From the NCBI GenBank assembly GCA_949316235.1, contig OX438743.1, positions 29,977,242 to 30,041,241 of the forward strand: a stretch of DNA of 64,000 nt, read 5' to 3'. The notes beneath the pieces were generated by a model. The model did no database searches. It was not told the DNA's origin and worked only from the letters and a program-made list of their open reading frames with translations. Shown here one piece after another: positions 31,365-45,100 of this stretch. The position numbers were made by a program, and so were the translations under genes. The stretch's first letter is position 1, and the number at the start of each line of letters is the position of its first letter. The DNA is from Oegoconia quadripuncta. Its lineage: Eukaryota; Arthropoda; Insecta; Lepidoptera; Autostichidae.

Positions 31365-31919
31365 TCAAGCAACACTACATAATATGAACGCCTACGCCGC
31401 CAATTTTGTTAAATGTCTCACGACTACATTTTAATAGTATTGATGAAACCACAGACCAACTACCCCGGACAAAACCGTAATTTTTCGGATATTTGTTAAA
31501 CTAAATCCCATATGAAATTAATTCCTTTGAGTGTCAAGGAAATATCACACGATAATTCGGTAGGTAGTATAATTAACATTGGTAACACTGCTGCTATTAG
31601 GCGCAGCGTAGGCAACGAGCAGCGACAGGCACGGCGCAGCAGAGCCAGGTTCACACCAGTGCAGAGTTGCCAAGTCCGTTTTTGTAAATACGGGGCTTAA
31701 CTTAATGAAAAATAATTGAAAAAGAAAATTTATTTAAATTACCTATCCAATACGGTTTTATATTATTTATTATTGATGATTAATGACATAGTAAGTTATT
31801 TTCCCTTTTTAATTATTTTTATAATTTAAACATTTTTATTTTAACTTTGTAGATTTTAGTACATGTGATAGTGATGGACCACCTCTAGGGCCTTGGTCCA
31901 CTTTGGGTCGACTCATTAG

Positions 31920-32071
31920 CAGACTTCAATAAAACCCGAGGGATTTCTTTCTGGCCCTTCCTTCTGACTTTTAGATTTCAAATGCAGATGGGAAACTGAT
32001 TATTTACTTTGACAAGGAAGTCGAAATGATATTGGGAGGAAATCTAAGGCCCCCGGTTTTATTCAAGTCTG
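31920..32071. mobile_element. Short foldback element
   Basis: Inverted ends 'cagacttcaataaaaccc' (left) and the complement of 'cagacttgaataaaaccg' (right) enclose about 110 bases that themselves contain weak inverted pairing ('gcccttccttctgact'). Confidence 0.65.
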
Positions 32072-33150
32072 GTTAAAGCTCCTGATTATTTACTTATTCA
32101 TCATTCATATACTAATTATTTTTTAGTAAGAAATATTTATTTCCGCCGCAAGAGAGAGAGAACTAATATCATCAAGGTATACAAAGCAACTGAGATAAAA
32201 GTTAAATACCATCGAAATGGATCTAACACGGTTAAGAAACATCTCACAAACACCAGTTTTCGAAAAGAAAAGCATTTTCAAATCTGTTCAGCCGTTTTTG
32301 ACGCTACAAACAAAGCGTCAGATACACAGACAGACAATAGGCTTCAAACTTATACACCCCTCCTTTTACGTCTGGGGTTAAAAAGCGGTACTACTTTCTA
32401 TGTCGCCGCCCGGTTTAGGTTGTTGGCGGGTAGGACGCGTTTTAAGAGGGGTGCAAAACGGTACGACCCGGTAAACAAGGGACATCTGGCAACACTAGTC
32501 CACACATTTAACTCGTGTTGTATATAATGAGGACAGTTTAGCAGAACACGTAAGCATAGTTATCTCAGTAGGTAGTTTGAGAGAATACAATTACGATTAT
32601 GTTTACTTATGTTAGTATGAATAGAATTTGATATTACAATGCTGCTTTAGGGTTCAGTGAGCATTCATTCATTCAGTGAATTTAATATGCTCTGTTGGGA
32701 AACTAAAAATTAAACAGAATATTAGGCCGAAAACGGTTTAGAAAACTAAACTTTATAACTCCAATCATACTTAGGCATAATCGGCATGGTGGATTAGGAT
32801 GTTGGTAATAAATAATGATTACTAATTTTAGTTAAATTAGAGGAAGGTCCTGTGATAATGATAAATTGTAAAGTTTTCTTATTCAATTAAATCTGTTTAT
32901 TATCATACCTTCGAACCAATGATTTCTTTAGCATGGTTAGACATCGGTAATATCGTGATCATAAACTACAGAACCGTAATGCGTAGCGAGATTCGCACTT
33001 GATTAGTATTTTGTGGATGACATCATTCGCTCCAACTTCACACTGCTACGTTTCGTCCAGCTTTTAATAACAGCCAGTGCCATTACTTATTCGTTCGACG
33101 TTACACTGAATGTGTTGTGATTGTCTCAGCTGGTGAATAAAATAGCAAAA

Positions 33151-36100
33151 TGAAGTGAGTCTTATTTATGTTCTCTTATTTTCTAAATTAAATATTCGAT
33201 ATGCATTGTTATTCGATTTCATTTCTAGCTGCTTTTAGTGCTTCATTTCTAGCTTTCGTGTATGTACTGCAATAGACAACAAAATATATTGTAAGGTAGG
33301 TAAGTATAGTTTAGGATTAGGACGGTGTAAAAAGGTCAAGTTTGAACCATACGAAGAGATTGATGAGAGTGAACGAGGCGAGAAGTAAGATGTACCTATC
33401 CAGCTTTCGTGTCAGGGGCGTCATTATGTACATTTTTTTGTATGTAGGTACCTACCTACATTTACCTATGTAAATTGTTTTTGTATTTTAGCATAATTAA
33501 AAAATGGTACCTACTAAAGTAGGTACAGTTGTTTTTTTATTAAGCACGAAAGCTAGAATAATTTATCCATGGATGTTCTAGGCCCAAGGGGCCATGCCCA
33601 TGACCCTGCCCCCCTCCTCCCTGAATCCGCGGTTAACAAGAGAGATAGGTAGGTACCTATTCATGAAAGCAATGAATGTTGCAAGTGGAAGTGTATGTAA
33701 TTAGGGATGTAATGTAGGACCATTCCTAAGTAGGTACCTAGATACTATCTACTTTGTACATATGTACAAAGTAGATAGTATCTAGGTATTCCTATATCTA
33801 GGTATCTAGGAATATTCCAATACCTGTTGAAAAAATAATGAAATAATATACACGTAATTCAGTAAGGATTATATAGTTATTGGTAGGTACTTTCTGTACT
33901 TATACTTTTGTTAAAAGTAGGTAGGTATAGGGTAAGTTGACTGACGTCATCCAACATAAAGCTCAAATTAGAACTCAACAATAATAAACTGCGCAGGAAT
34001 TCCCAATGTACGCTTTCATAAGGAAAATCGTTGCTTATTAATCAACTCGTTTTTTTTTCATTTGTTATTAACTCGTTTTGTATGAAATTATTCAACTACT
34101 AAAATTGCGAGTAATAATAACAAAAATTATCTGTATTACGAAAGTAGTGGTAGGTATGTGGGGCGTTTAGCGCCCTTTTCGCCGCCAGCAGATAGGTTAA
34201 ATAAGATATGTACCAATTCGATTTAGTTAGAGTGGATTTATTGTACGTTCGCTCACTCCCCTGCACCTCTCGGCAAATCTCTCTGTTCGGTGCCTGGCCT
34301 GAAGTTGCCCAGGTGCAGATCCTTCTACAAGTGGTCACTGAGGACCTTGATCCCTAGAGGGATCTACCGTAGGTTAATTAAACCTTGGTTGAGGGTTCAG
34401 ATGGTAACCGAAACAGGTCACGTCAGGTTCAGCGAGATCGCGGTCAAACAGAGGTCGATTTGGGCACCCCCACTCTAATTTGAAATCAGAAATGCCATCG
34501 CAACCGGATATAGTTCAGCATTCCGCGACGACGCGACGTGGTGAGACCCCTTTTTTAGTAAAACAATAATTAGAGGTTCCGTAGGAAATTTTTATGAAAA
34601 AAAGTTAAACTGATTTGAAAATGGTTTTTGATTTGGTGGAAAATTTTTGGTTCGTTTATTGTATGTGGAGGACATTTTCGTTTCGAGGAACTCTGCCTCT
34701 TCTTCTCTTCTCTTCACTCTCTTCTTCTGTTTCTTCTTCTTCTTAGCGAGTCGATGGTAAAAAGTAAAAACATCAAATTCCTGTAACATACAAGTGTCGG
34801 GACACGAAGGGCAGCATAGAATCTAATAAACACTATGTATCTCTAAGGTTTGCTGGTAGAAAACTCTATCGGAGTTAAGCTCGCCTTTGTACATTTTATA
34901 TACAATGCATATTTCTGTAATAATTTTGTGTACAATAAAGATATTAAGATAGAAGATGCTCCATAGTTTGTGGTGTATACTCTCTGCTCAGATAACTCTT
35001 GCTTAGTTAAGTTAGTGCCCCATGGGGCACTAAACAATTACATATTGGTACAGTATTGTTTATGGAGAGAAATAGAAAAGTCTTTATATCAGATCAACCT
35101 AGTAAGCATAATAGATATGCCTGCGGCAGGTAATACCTACATCTGTTTATTACTAGTCATATAGCATAGATCAGCGCTTGAGCATAGTTAGAGATGCCGC
35201 TTACATAAAGCTGTTTTCAATTTCCAATAAATAATACCTATGGACACAGAATAGCTATTTTTCTATTAAACTATGGATATCTAAGTTTGGAACTGGAAGT
35301 ATAGGTTACCTATTGGTTTTATAGGAAATCTTTGATTGGTATGGAAATACAGCTGGGTAAATAGTTCATTATACAAATTAACTATGGATAACTCAAGTTA
35401 TCCCTTCAATAAAGTGATTAATGGTAGCGAGCAGGCTATTTTACCTGCAAATCCGTTGTTCTCTAAAATTATGGTAATTTTTAAACGACTTCAAAGAGGC
35501 GGAGGTTTTCAATTCGGCCGTTTGTCTGTTTTTTTTTTAAGTATGTAATATCTCCGAGATTTGGCGGTTGATTCACGTGGTTGTTTTTGTAACTGTAACG
35601 GGATACTGGTGACGATTCGGATGTACACCAAGTAACCTAAAACCAGTTTTTAGGTAGTACTGTCTCTTTCTCCCCGGAACAGTACGATGCGACGGCACCA
35701 CTCCAAAACTGGTTTTAGTTTAGTTGGTGTACATCATAGTTTAGTTGGTGTACATCATAGTTTAGTTGGTGTACACCAATGGTGTCGAACGGCACCACTC
35801 CAAAACTGGTTCTGGACTCCAAAACTAAACTAAAACCAGTTTTGGAGTGCTGCCGTCGCATCGTACTGTTCCAGGGAGAAAGATTCAGTGTTGGTGTACA
35901 TCCGAATCGACACCAATGTCAAGTGGTCTCATTGTAATTTCAGCGAAATCGGTTTGGTAGTATTTTGCAATCGTGGTAAACAGCAGAATAGCATTACATA
36001 GGACGATTATGTATACACTATAGTTTTTGCACAGGGAACTATGACTAGATACAGTTTGGGTTTGTATGGAAAATGTGTAGAGAAGGTCGGTGTGATTAAT

Positions 36101-39100
36101 CAATAAATATGACGGTCGAGCTGGTATACCGATTGACATACCGAACATCCGCACTAAGCTCTTTGCTTCGTCATTTATAAGGCGGACTGCTAAGGTATGG
36201 AACTCACTGCCCGCGTCGGTTTTTCCCGACACTTACAACCTTGGGATCTTCAAGTCTAGAGTGAATAGGCATTTACTGGGTGCGCGTGATACATCTTCGG
36301 CTACATCGTCACTTTCCATCAGGTGAGATTGTAGCCAAACGCGAAACCAGTTTTTAGTAAAAAAAAAAAAAAAATACCCCAACTGTCTATCTTAACCTGT
36401 AGGAGCGAGAAAGATCGCCATAGCACAAAAATGATCAGGGAGGATTGGCAAGCACGCTAATATACTAAAAAGTGAAAAATAAAAACTTTTTACCAAAAAA
36501 AAATATAATTGAAGTAGGTACAATGTAAAAAATAATTTTATCCAAATGCTCGTACATATCCCTCAATCAGTTATTTTCTATGTTCACTGTCGTAATTATA
36601 ATTATATGAAAAATTTTCTTTCGAAGTCGGCGTCAATGTGTAATGTAGATTGATTTACATGACTTCAAAAGACATTTTTTCATAAAGTAGAAATAATAAT
36701 ACTTACGACAGTGAATATGAGATGAGAGAATGAGATCAGTAAAGTTTTATGTTAGGTATATGTATATGTATAGCATTTCAATAAAATTATTTTATAGGTA
36801 CCTACGTACTTTGTAGTGGCTGATTCAGTGAAGTTGATGTTTTGGTTATACAGAACTGCGGTTACAGCTACTTCCTCGCACTATAATTAATCGTGTAAAA
36901 CAGCCCTGTATGAATAACTATGACGCAGACTGTAGTACCTAAGGTTATTGAAGGATTGAATGTGGAAGTACGACCAGATCTACGAATCTAGAATAAACAT
37001 TCGATCAAGTAAATTTCACAATTTTTTCATTACACTGGTACTTTGTGAATTATTGTTGTAATATCGTCACCGTGCCTGCCACTTCGTCCACGTGGAAGAT
37101 ATCATCAAAATCGGTTCATCAAAAAACATTGCCTATGTTAATCCAGGTCCTAATCTGTCTACCGCAACCAAATTTTATCCAAATCCATCTAGCCGTTTAG
37201 GCGTAAGAGGTAACAAAACGTATACATAGGTGCATTACACAAACTTTAGCATTTATAATATTAGTAGGGAAGTAAGGATTAGTAGGAATATATTCTATGG
37301 ATGGACTATAGTCCATCCACGGTTTACATGGACAACTTAGATCGTTTCCATCCGCCCTACTCGTCGCGGTCTCCGCTTCAGCTGGTTCGTCCCACCACAG
37401 GCCATCGGTCAGCGTACATATTCTTTGGGCTATGTCGACGACGACTTGAATAAATTTAAATAAATTTCTTGTTTTATTTCAGAATGAATCAAGGAGGACG
37501 TACCTCGCTACTGAATGTGGAGACGGGGTCTCTTGTCTTTGCAGTCATAAATATTGTAAGTAACTTTCGTACCTTTTGTTTAATGGCATGGTGGCAGGAA
37601 GTAGTTTTACTAATTATATCCAAACTATTACATTGGAAAGAGAAATCTTTAACTAACTGGGAAAAGAAGCGGCTCAACAAACCAACAGGGCCCATAGCTC
37701 TAATCTATTTTCTTTAAAAAAAAAGGTGGGAACTCATCATCAACAGCGTTACACGTTTTTTTTATCCACAAAGGGTTAGCTCTTGACCTCAATCACACCT
37801 GATATTAAGTGAAGATAAGGCTGAAGGTGGTAACGTACTGACCCGGAAATCCCATCTTATTTGGGGGACTGGCTATCTTATCTCTGACAACCGGAACACA
37901 ACAATGCTATTAACATTGCTGCTTGGCGGCAGACTTAGATAAGATGGTGGTCGCTAGCCAGGCGGACATTTAATATGCCCTACCACCAACCAAACCGAGT
38001 ACTAAATATGTACCCCGCTGGGGATCGAACCCGCGACCTCCGAAACGTAAACCCAATGTTGTTAACATTGAGCCACGGAGGTGTTTAAACACGTCCACAT
38101 TGTTGGGGCACAGCCTCCTCTCACTTGGAGAGGGTATGACCATAATTCACCATGCGAGCCCAGTATGGATTCTTGGTGGGTTTGTGTCAGTTTGGGCCAC
38201 ATACCAATTGGTCTGTGGTTTAGGCAAAACCATTTAGAATACAAAATACAGGGAGTAGGTACTTAGTTTCTGTGATCTGTGGGGAGTACTTATTTCGAAA
38301 TTTACTTTGTTCAGGGAAACACATTCAACATTTTGATACTCTGATACGAAATCGATTATCGAGAAAGTTGTCGAACCATTGGGGAGACGGGGACACTAAT
38401 TTTAAGTCTCGCAAATATGTAGGATGATTTTGAATTTGGAATCCAACGAAATTACTTTTTATTAATTGATTTGGTACTATCTGTGACTAAATAAAAGAGC
38501 TGAGCTGAAATCTGGGAATGTTAAAAAAATATAATGAAATTACAACAATTTCTACATTAACAAATACATTAATAAACAAGCTTTAAATGCTCCTTCATGA
38601 GACCCTCTCTTATTACCTATTCGAGAGATAATCTCTTATTACCTATTCTAGTAGGTACCTACTTTGAGTAGGTACTAAACCCAAACTAGAATTTTTTTCT
38701 ATAATTATGGCGCTCCTGAATTATCAGACTATATATTCTTTTCGGTTATTGTGTTTCTTTGTTTATTTTTCATTCTATAAAATAATTTTTGTGTAGTAGA
38801 ATTCAACAACCTTTCTTCACACTGGAAGCTCAAAGATTCATCTTTTCGTCAGATTTCGTGAACTGGCGTCGCCTTAAGATAAATAAAACGAGCCCAAACT
38901 CGCTGGGATTGCACTGTTGCATCTTGTTGACAGAATTTCTATGGCCATCTTCCGGCTCCATTATAAGACAAGGTCAATGATAACATATTACCAGTTATTA
39001 TTGTCACCAGAAGTTGATATGATTGACTAGTTGAAATGCAGAAGTGGTGCTAAATATTGCAAGTTAATTAATATATTCTTTATTGCACATAAAAAAACAT

Positions 39101-42100
39101 GTTGACAATCAGTCGGAAATATTGTACAAAGGTGAGCTTATCTCTAATAGAGATCTCTTCCAGCCTACCAGTTAAAATATGTGTAAGAATATGTTGTGTG
39201 GATCCCGTCCCGTAGATTGATTTCTGATATTTAGGTAGAATCTGCGTGTACGATAGTATTCACGAATATGTAGTGAAGCAGAGGGTGCATACAGAAGCAA
39301 TCAACACTATCTAGCTCCGAAGACATTTCAATCAGAATCACTTGTATATTTACGCATATAGAATTGTATCATCTGTTCGTAGTCCATATCGCAAATACTA
39401 AGAAACATACGGATTTGTTAAGTTATTTTATTTTGAAAGAGATAAATAACTGCTACAATTAACTGCCTATAGACTTGTGGTGACTGATGATGATAGTCCC
39501 CTCTTATCAGCACAGACAGGATATTATGTAACGAGTTGGGTTTATTCCATTCCCTTGCGGGGGGCGAAACAATGGTCTCATTTTGTACTGTATTTCACAA
39601 TAGATACTCGTATTACGCGACCTAATTATAGCATATTCTGCGATATGAAAGAGTCAAAAGGATACAGCTTGCCATGCAGCTGCAATCTATTTTTACGCGA
39701 CTGAAGAGAGGGTTATGTTTTACGCGCGTAACTATGTAGGTATGTATGTGGTATTCTTTATTCCCTCGTATCACCCAAACGGTACGTAACGTTAAATTCG
39801 TCGTGGCATGCCCAGTTACGTCACGAAAAAATAAACCACAGTGGCCGTAAGAGAATACTATTTGTGAAAAGGAACTGTGCTAGGACTAGGTACAATATCG
39901 TAGGAAAGAGCTTATCCTGAAAATATTTATCAAGTGAGACATATCTACTAAGCAGCCGACATTCCAATTTACTTAGGCGTCCCATATTTTTTTTAAATTA
40001 CGTGGTTATTATAACTTTTCCCTAAAACCGCGCTCAAACAAACGAAGTTTGATCTAATTTTGGATAGGTTACGGAGCAAACAAAAATCATCATCTTATCA
40101 GTCACAAGCATCGTAAATACGCGTAAACCAAGTGTTTGCGGGACTTGCAGTGGAGACACGTCCTACGCATAATTCGGTATCTGAAAAATAGTAATTTTAC
40201 AGGAGGGCCATTTGAAGTTTTAAAAAGCTACAGTTTATTTAGCACTGGACCAATTGACGTGAAAATTTACATTTGGATGTTAGTTTTGGCCTTTATTCAA
40301 ACTTTGAAATAACTTTTCCAGTATTCCTCACAGATTTCAAGATATTGTATTTAGACGGTTACGCTAGGGAATCAAATATGTACAAAATTGTCTAAGTGCC
40401 CACATAAAAAGTTATTATATATTTTCAAAATGAAAAAGATTTATCTATTAGACTGGTCCACGCCACCGGAGATTTGAGAGCTTAGCTTATGCATTCAGCG
40501 GACAATTGCGCTAGCGTACTGTGTACCTACTATGTCTCACAAAAGCGAGTTGGATGGACGCGTATTTTTACTATAAGATATATTTTTATTAAGACATTAA
40601 CAATAGTTATTTGTATTTATTTAAAAATTACAATTCTAACTTGCGTACGCATTTAACAGCAGAAGGAGTGGGTTGTGCTACATTTGCATGTCATTATAAA
40701 CATTCTGAGACATATACAAAAAATGCTGTCAATTGCAGAAAGTTATTTATTATAAAATTTTTATTATTTTGATAAGGGCATATGTAATAATATTAATTTT
40801 TGCTCCTGCGTGAAGTTTGGACGAGATATATCATTTGTTTGTATATTTCCAGGTACTAGCGACTACAGCAAGCCTCATCTCTCTCGCTGGACTGATATAC
40901 TTCGCGGTTTATCTCGTAAGGATAGTGCAGAGTGGTGCCTCAGACGCGAGTTCATACTACTTCCTCTTCCTGTATGGCTCCGTGACTGTGGTGATGCTGA
41001 TGTTCTCGAGCATAGCTCTCGTGTTTGCTGCATTCCTGGTTAATGGAGTCTTGAAGGTATCTATTACACGTACACGGGCGAACAGAATTTGCTGGGCCAT
41101 CCCATATTTGTCCGGAGTCGCGACAGTATCAAAAGAAAAAAGTCCAAATCATTTTATGCTTTATTGTAAATCCATCCTATTCGTTTATTCCCCAAGGTTG
41201 TAATTTGCTTATAAAATGAGATATTAACCGGACCTATACGCGAATAAAACTGGTTATAGACTATTACAATGATTGCTGTACAGAAGCACACTTTTTCTGC
41301 ACAAGATGTTGTTTTAAGTATTTGTGCCTATAGTTAATTTTCATTTGAAAACATCAAATCTAGAGTAGTAAGTATACATTGTATTTTTATGAGTCAGGTA
41401 TTAGTTGTATTGTCTGTAAAACTAATAGTTTGCCTAATTACATAAGTTATTATCATCAAATACAATAGTTACAGTGGGTACAGTCGCAGAATGAAAAGGT
41501 TCGTCATTTTAAAGTCGACTTTTGCTTGTAGATACGTTGTTGATTTGACATTCGATAACACTGGGCAGATCAAACTAATAAAAAGGTTTTAGCTCAACTA
41601 TTCATAGTCAAGGAATACTAATTCGGCTAAATATGAACCCTGTCGTAAAAGAGTTAAGCATAAATTTCTATGCAACATTTGGGTGTGTTACTTAGTTTAG
41701 AAAGGTAACATATGCTTGCTAAATGTTAAATTAAATAATTTGAAAACTGACGAACCTTTTCATTCTGCAGTACAGTTGCAGAATGAAAAGGTGCGTCAGT
41801 TTTCAAATTATTTAATCGTTTGTCATGGTGTGCCTACATCCATTTGTTTGGTTTCGTTTTCCGTCGCATTTATCTTTGTGATGCCATGAGGGAGGCCTAT
41901 GTTTAGCAATGGACGTCCTGTGACTGATATGATAATGATGATACCATGAAATGATTTAAATATTTTCAAAACAATTTCTGTACAACAAACAGATCACCGT
42001 TTCTCGTACATCGTTCGGGTATTCAAACATTTTTGAATATCTAACGGATAATTACTAAAGAATTACTCGATAGACAAGAACAAAAGACAAGAAGACAGTC

Positions 42101-45100
42101 AATGGTGCCGCTACTCAAATATATAATTATATCTAACTAATATTATAAATGCGAAAGTTTGGATGTTATAAATGCGAATCACGGCGAAACGGATGAATGG
42201 ATTTGGATGAAATTTGGTATATAGGTAGAATATATATTAAGATAGGATATTTTTTATCCCGATAAAGTGAGTAGTTCTTGCAGGATAAACAAATTGAAGG
42301 TATCCGTGATAAAGCTATTCTAACTCAGCGAAGCTGCGGGCGGAACACTAGTATCGCATAACCAAATCATTAATTTATTTTATTTTTTATATGAGAGGGC
42401 GGCAAACGAGCATGCGGGTCACCTGATAGAAAGCAATCACCGCCGCCCATGGACACCCGCAACACCAAAAGGGTCACAGATGCGTTGCCGGCCTTTGTGG
42501 AAGGTGTAGGCTCGTTTCTTGAAGGTTCCAATGTCGTACTCGTTCGGGAATACCGCTGCCGGAAGTCCGTTCCACAGGGTGGTCGTACGTGGTAAGAAGT
42601 TTCTTGAGAAACGTACGGTGGTAGACTTCCACTCATCCAGGTGATGTGGATGGAAATTTAATTTTCTCCGAGAAGTGTATCGGTTAAATTGAGCAGCGGG
42701 TATTAGCTCGAACAGTTCTTCAGAACACTCCCCATGAAATATGCGATATTTATTGCGATTAATAGGGGAAACTAGAATACCAAGCTGTAGTTGATTTAAA
42801 TTCTGATATTATTAAGTATTGCAAACAGTTTTGTGCTGCTCATAACGTACGTTAAAACGATTTTAGGTGGCCTGCCAGTGTTATCGAATGTCAAATCAAC
42901 AACTTGTCTAGATGCAAAAGTCAACTAAAGTTGACTTTTTTTGCATCTTAAAAGATGACGAACCTTTTCATTCCGCGACTGTACGCTACTGGGAATCGGA
43001 ACCCGACCTTTGCTTTGTAAACATTGAGTCACTGAGTAATTAGAGTAGTTTCTCGATTTAGTTGCATTTGAAAATATTTAGTTATATTTGAAATCTGTGT
43101 AACATCTGTTTTCATAGTAGTGTTACCTACCACAAATTCAAGTTTACTTCAAAACTAATTTAAAAATGAGAGCATTTTAAAATTAGGTTTGAAGTAAACA
43201 GAGGTTTTGGAACCAAGTTTCTACAATTCTATGAAATGTCATGCAACTAATTTTTACAGAGCACCCCCGAACACGTGAAAGCCTACTTCATTTACGGTGT
43301 GGTTGTTGAAGTACTTTCTCTGTCTGCAACACTGGCCTTCCTGATCTTCAGCCAGGGTCGTGAGTTCCTGATCGTTGCAATCATCGTTCTCATATGCTGT
43401 AAGTACCCTCATATCTGCTGCTTCTCGATACAGGCCTCTTACTGCAAGTTTTGAGTCGTTTAACATTAGAAGTGTTGCTATAATCGCCACACTACTGCTG
43501 CCCCGTAGCATGACATCGAATGTCGCGCGCGACATAGGAGTTGAGTGGGATAGTTGTATATTTCGTTCAAGGGAATGAGCAGGACAAATATTATCTCGTG
43601 CGGCATAAAAGTTTATCGCGCCTATCATGCTACTAGTACTGATCTGGCTTTGCTTTAGACCGCAGAATGTTAAGGGCCCGCCAGCTCTCTGTAGCCTTGA
43701 GCACTAACGCCACTCATTAAAGAATCGTTTTCTTAAATAAACAATAGGTATGTATATTTTTTATTTATTAATTCAGATTCAGATTGTTACACGAGTCTGG
43801 TAGTTAGTTTATAACTTATCAATTCAATAAAATATCAATGTGACTCAATGCAACGATTTTATTCCCACTTAATTACACTGTGACGAACAGGATCAAGGTT
43901 CATAATATATGCTCAAGTTGCGAACTCTACTTTTGCCTCTTTATTTTTATATTTTTTCCCATGGAAAATACCACTCTTATGGGACTTCCCACCTTTTCAC
44001 ACAGCAAAACGATTTATTTACTATCTAATAAAGCGTAAATAGTTGGATATTAGTTATGGTTTAGCCCAATATTAACAATTTGATATAGTATAGCTTCCGC
44101 TGATCTGGGGAAAATCAGCCTCTAATCTGGAATGACCCAAATAACAGAACTGTGACCGTTCTGCTTCACTCCGAAGACACGCCACGAGAATGTGGTATAC
44201 ATCCTCAATACTTCCACTTTATTACAATTCGGTGAAATTACCTTATTGATGAAATAAGGCAAAACTATTGTGGGGCATGTGTTCCGAACGCAATTTTAGC
44301 GCCTAGACCTGCTCATGTTAACTCCATTTAACCAAGGAAAGCTGTAGATCGTTAGCTGAAATAATACTCGGATTTGAGCGTTGTTCTGCAATACGGACCT
44401 TATTCATTCCAGTCTTTCTCCGTAAAACAAAATAGTTGATGGAAATATAAATGGAACTTGGGGCATAACGGGATACTTAAAACAAAAGAACATCTCGAGA
44501 ATCAACAAATCTATTTATTTAAGAAATAACAAAAGGTAAACATTCTTTGTATTGTTAGTAACTAAAATATAAGAGATCTTCTTATAATCACCATTAATCT
44601 TTGGACAATAGGAGCTTTAATAAAACAAGTAAATTTCCCATTTTGCCCCGCCTATGGGGCAAAAGGGGATATGCCGTGGGGCAAAATGAGTAAAATGTTT
44701 AATCATCATCTTCTTGCTCTTTGTTAAAAACTGGTTTGTATCTCTCCAAGCTTTTCTTCACAGAATCTCAATCACGCGACTCGTCATCTCATGCAATTCG
44801 AACCAACGTTCTAAATGTAGATTTGGGCACATTGTAAGATGTAGATGCTCGTAGGAATCCAATTCTATCATTTACAACGGCGTCTATAGCTCTCATCATA
44901 TTTTAATCATCCCAGCTCTGTCTGGTCGTCTTATGCTTGTAATCACGTGCCAATGTTTGCTGAAATACAAAAAATATTATAGTTAATTAAACTTACCATA
45001 ATAGTGATACTATCCCGTTTTGCCCCCTTCATTATGCCCCTAACACCAATTTTCGGAAGAGGTTATGAATTAGCACAGTAAATCGTGATATTTAATTGAA

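Larger units (their letters stand above)
28704..33150. other. Intergenic between ZC3H14 and the first four-TM gene
   Basis: The two genes diverge, so this stretch should hold both promoters. It contains a minus copy of the lepidopteran element (29.43-29.59 kb), a 5'-truncated retrotransposon end (29.65-30.0 kb), a SINE-B (30.3 kb), a microsatellite hairpin (31.3 kb) and a foldback (31.9 kb). No further coding exon is supported. Confidence 0.55.
41481..42981. mobile_element. Two TA-flanked elements in inverted orientation sharing one TA
   Basis: Copy 1 is 41481-41770 and copy 2 is 41773-42981. TA dinucleotides lie at 41479-41480, 41771-41772 and 42982-42983. The outer ends share more than 90 bp ('cagaatgaaaaggttcgtca', 'gttgatttgacattcgataa'). 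The two inner ends share a different subterminal region ('cgtcagttttcaaattattt'). The copies therefore face each other. Copy 2 has been enlarged by a lepidopteran element and a retrotransposon tail. Confidence 0.8.

Noticed and set aside
39477..39704. 75-codon plus-strand frame in intron 2 of four-TM gene A
   Set aside because: No recognisable domain and no acceptor/donor in a compatible phase. The gene joins cleanly without it.
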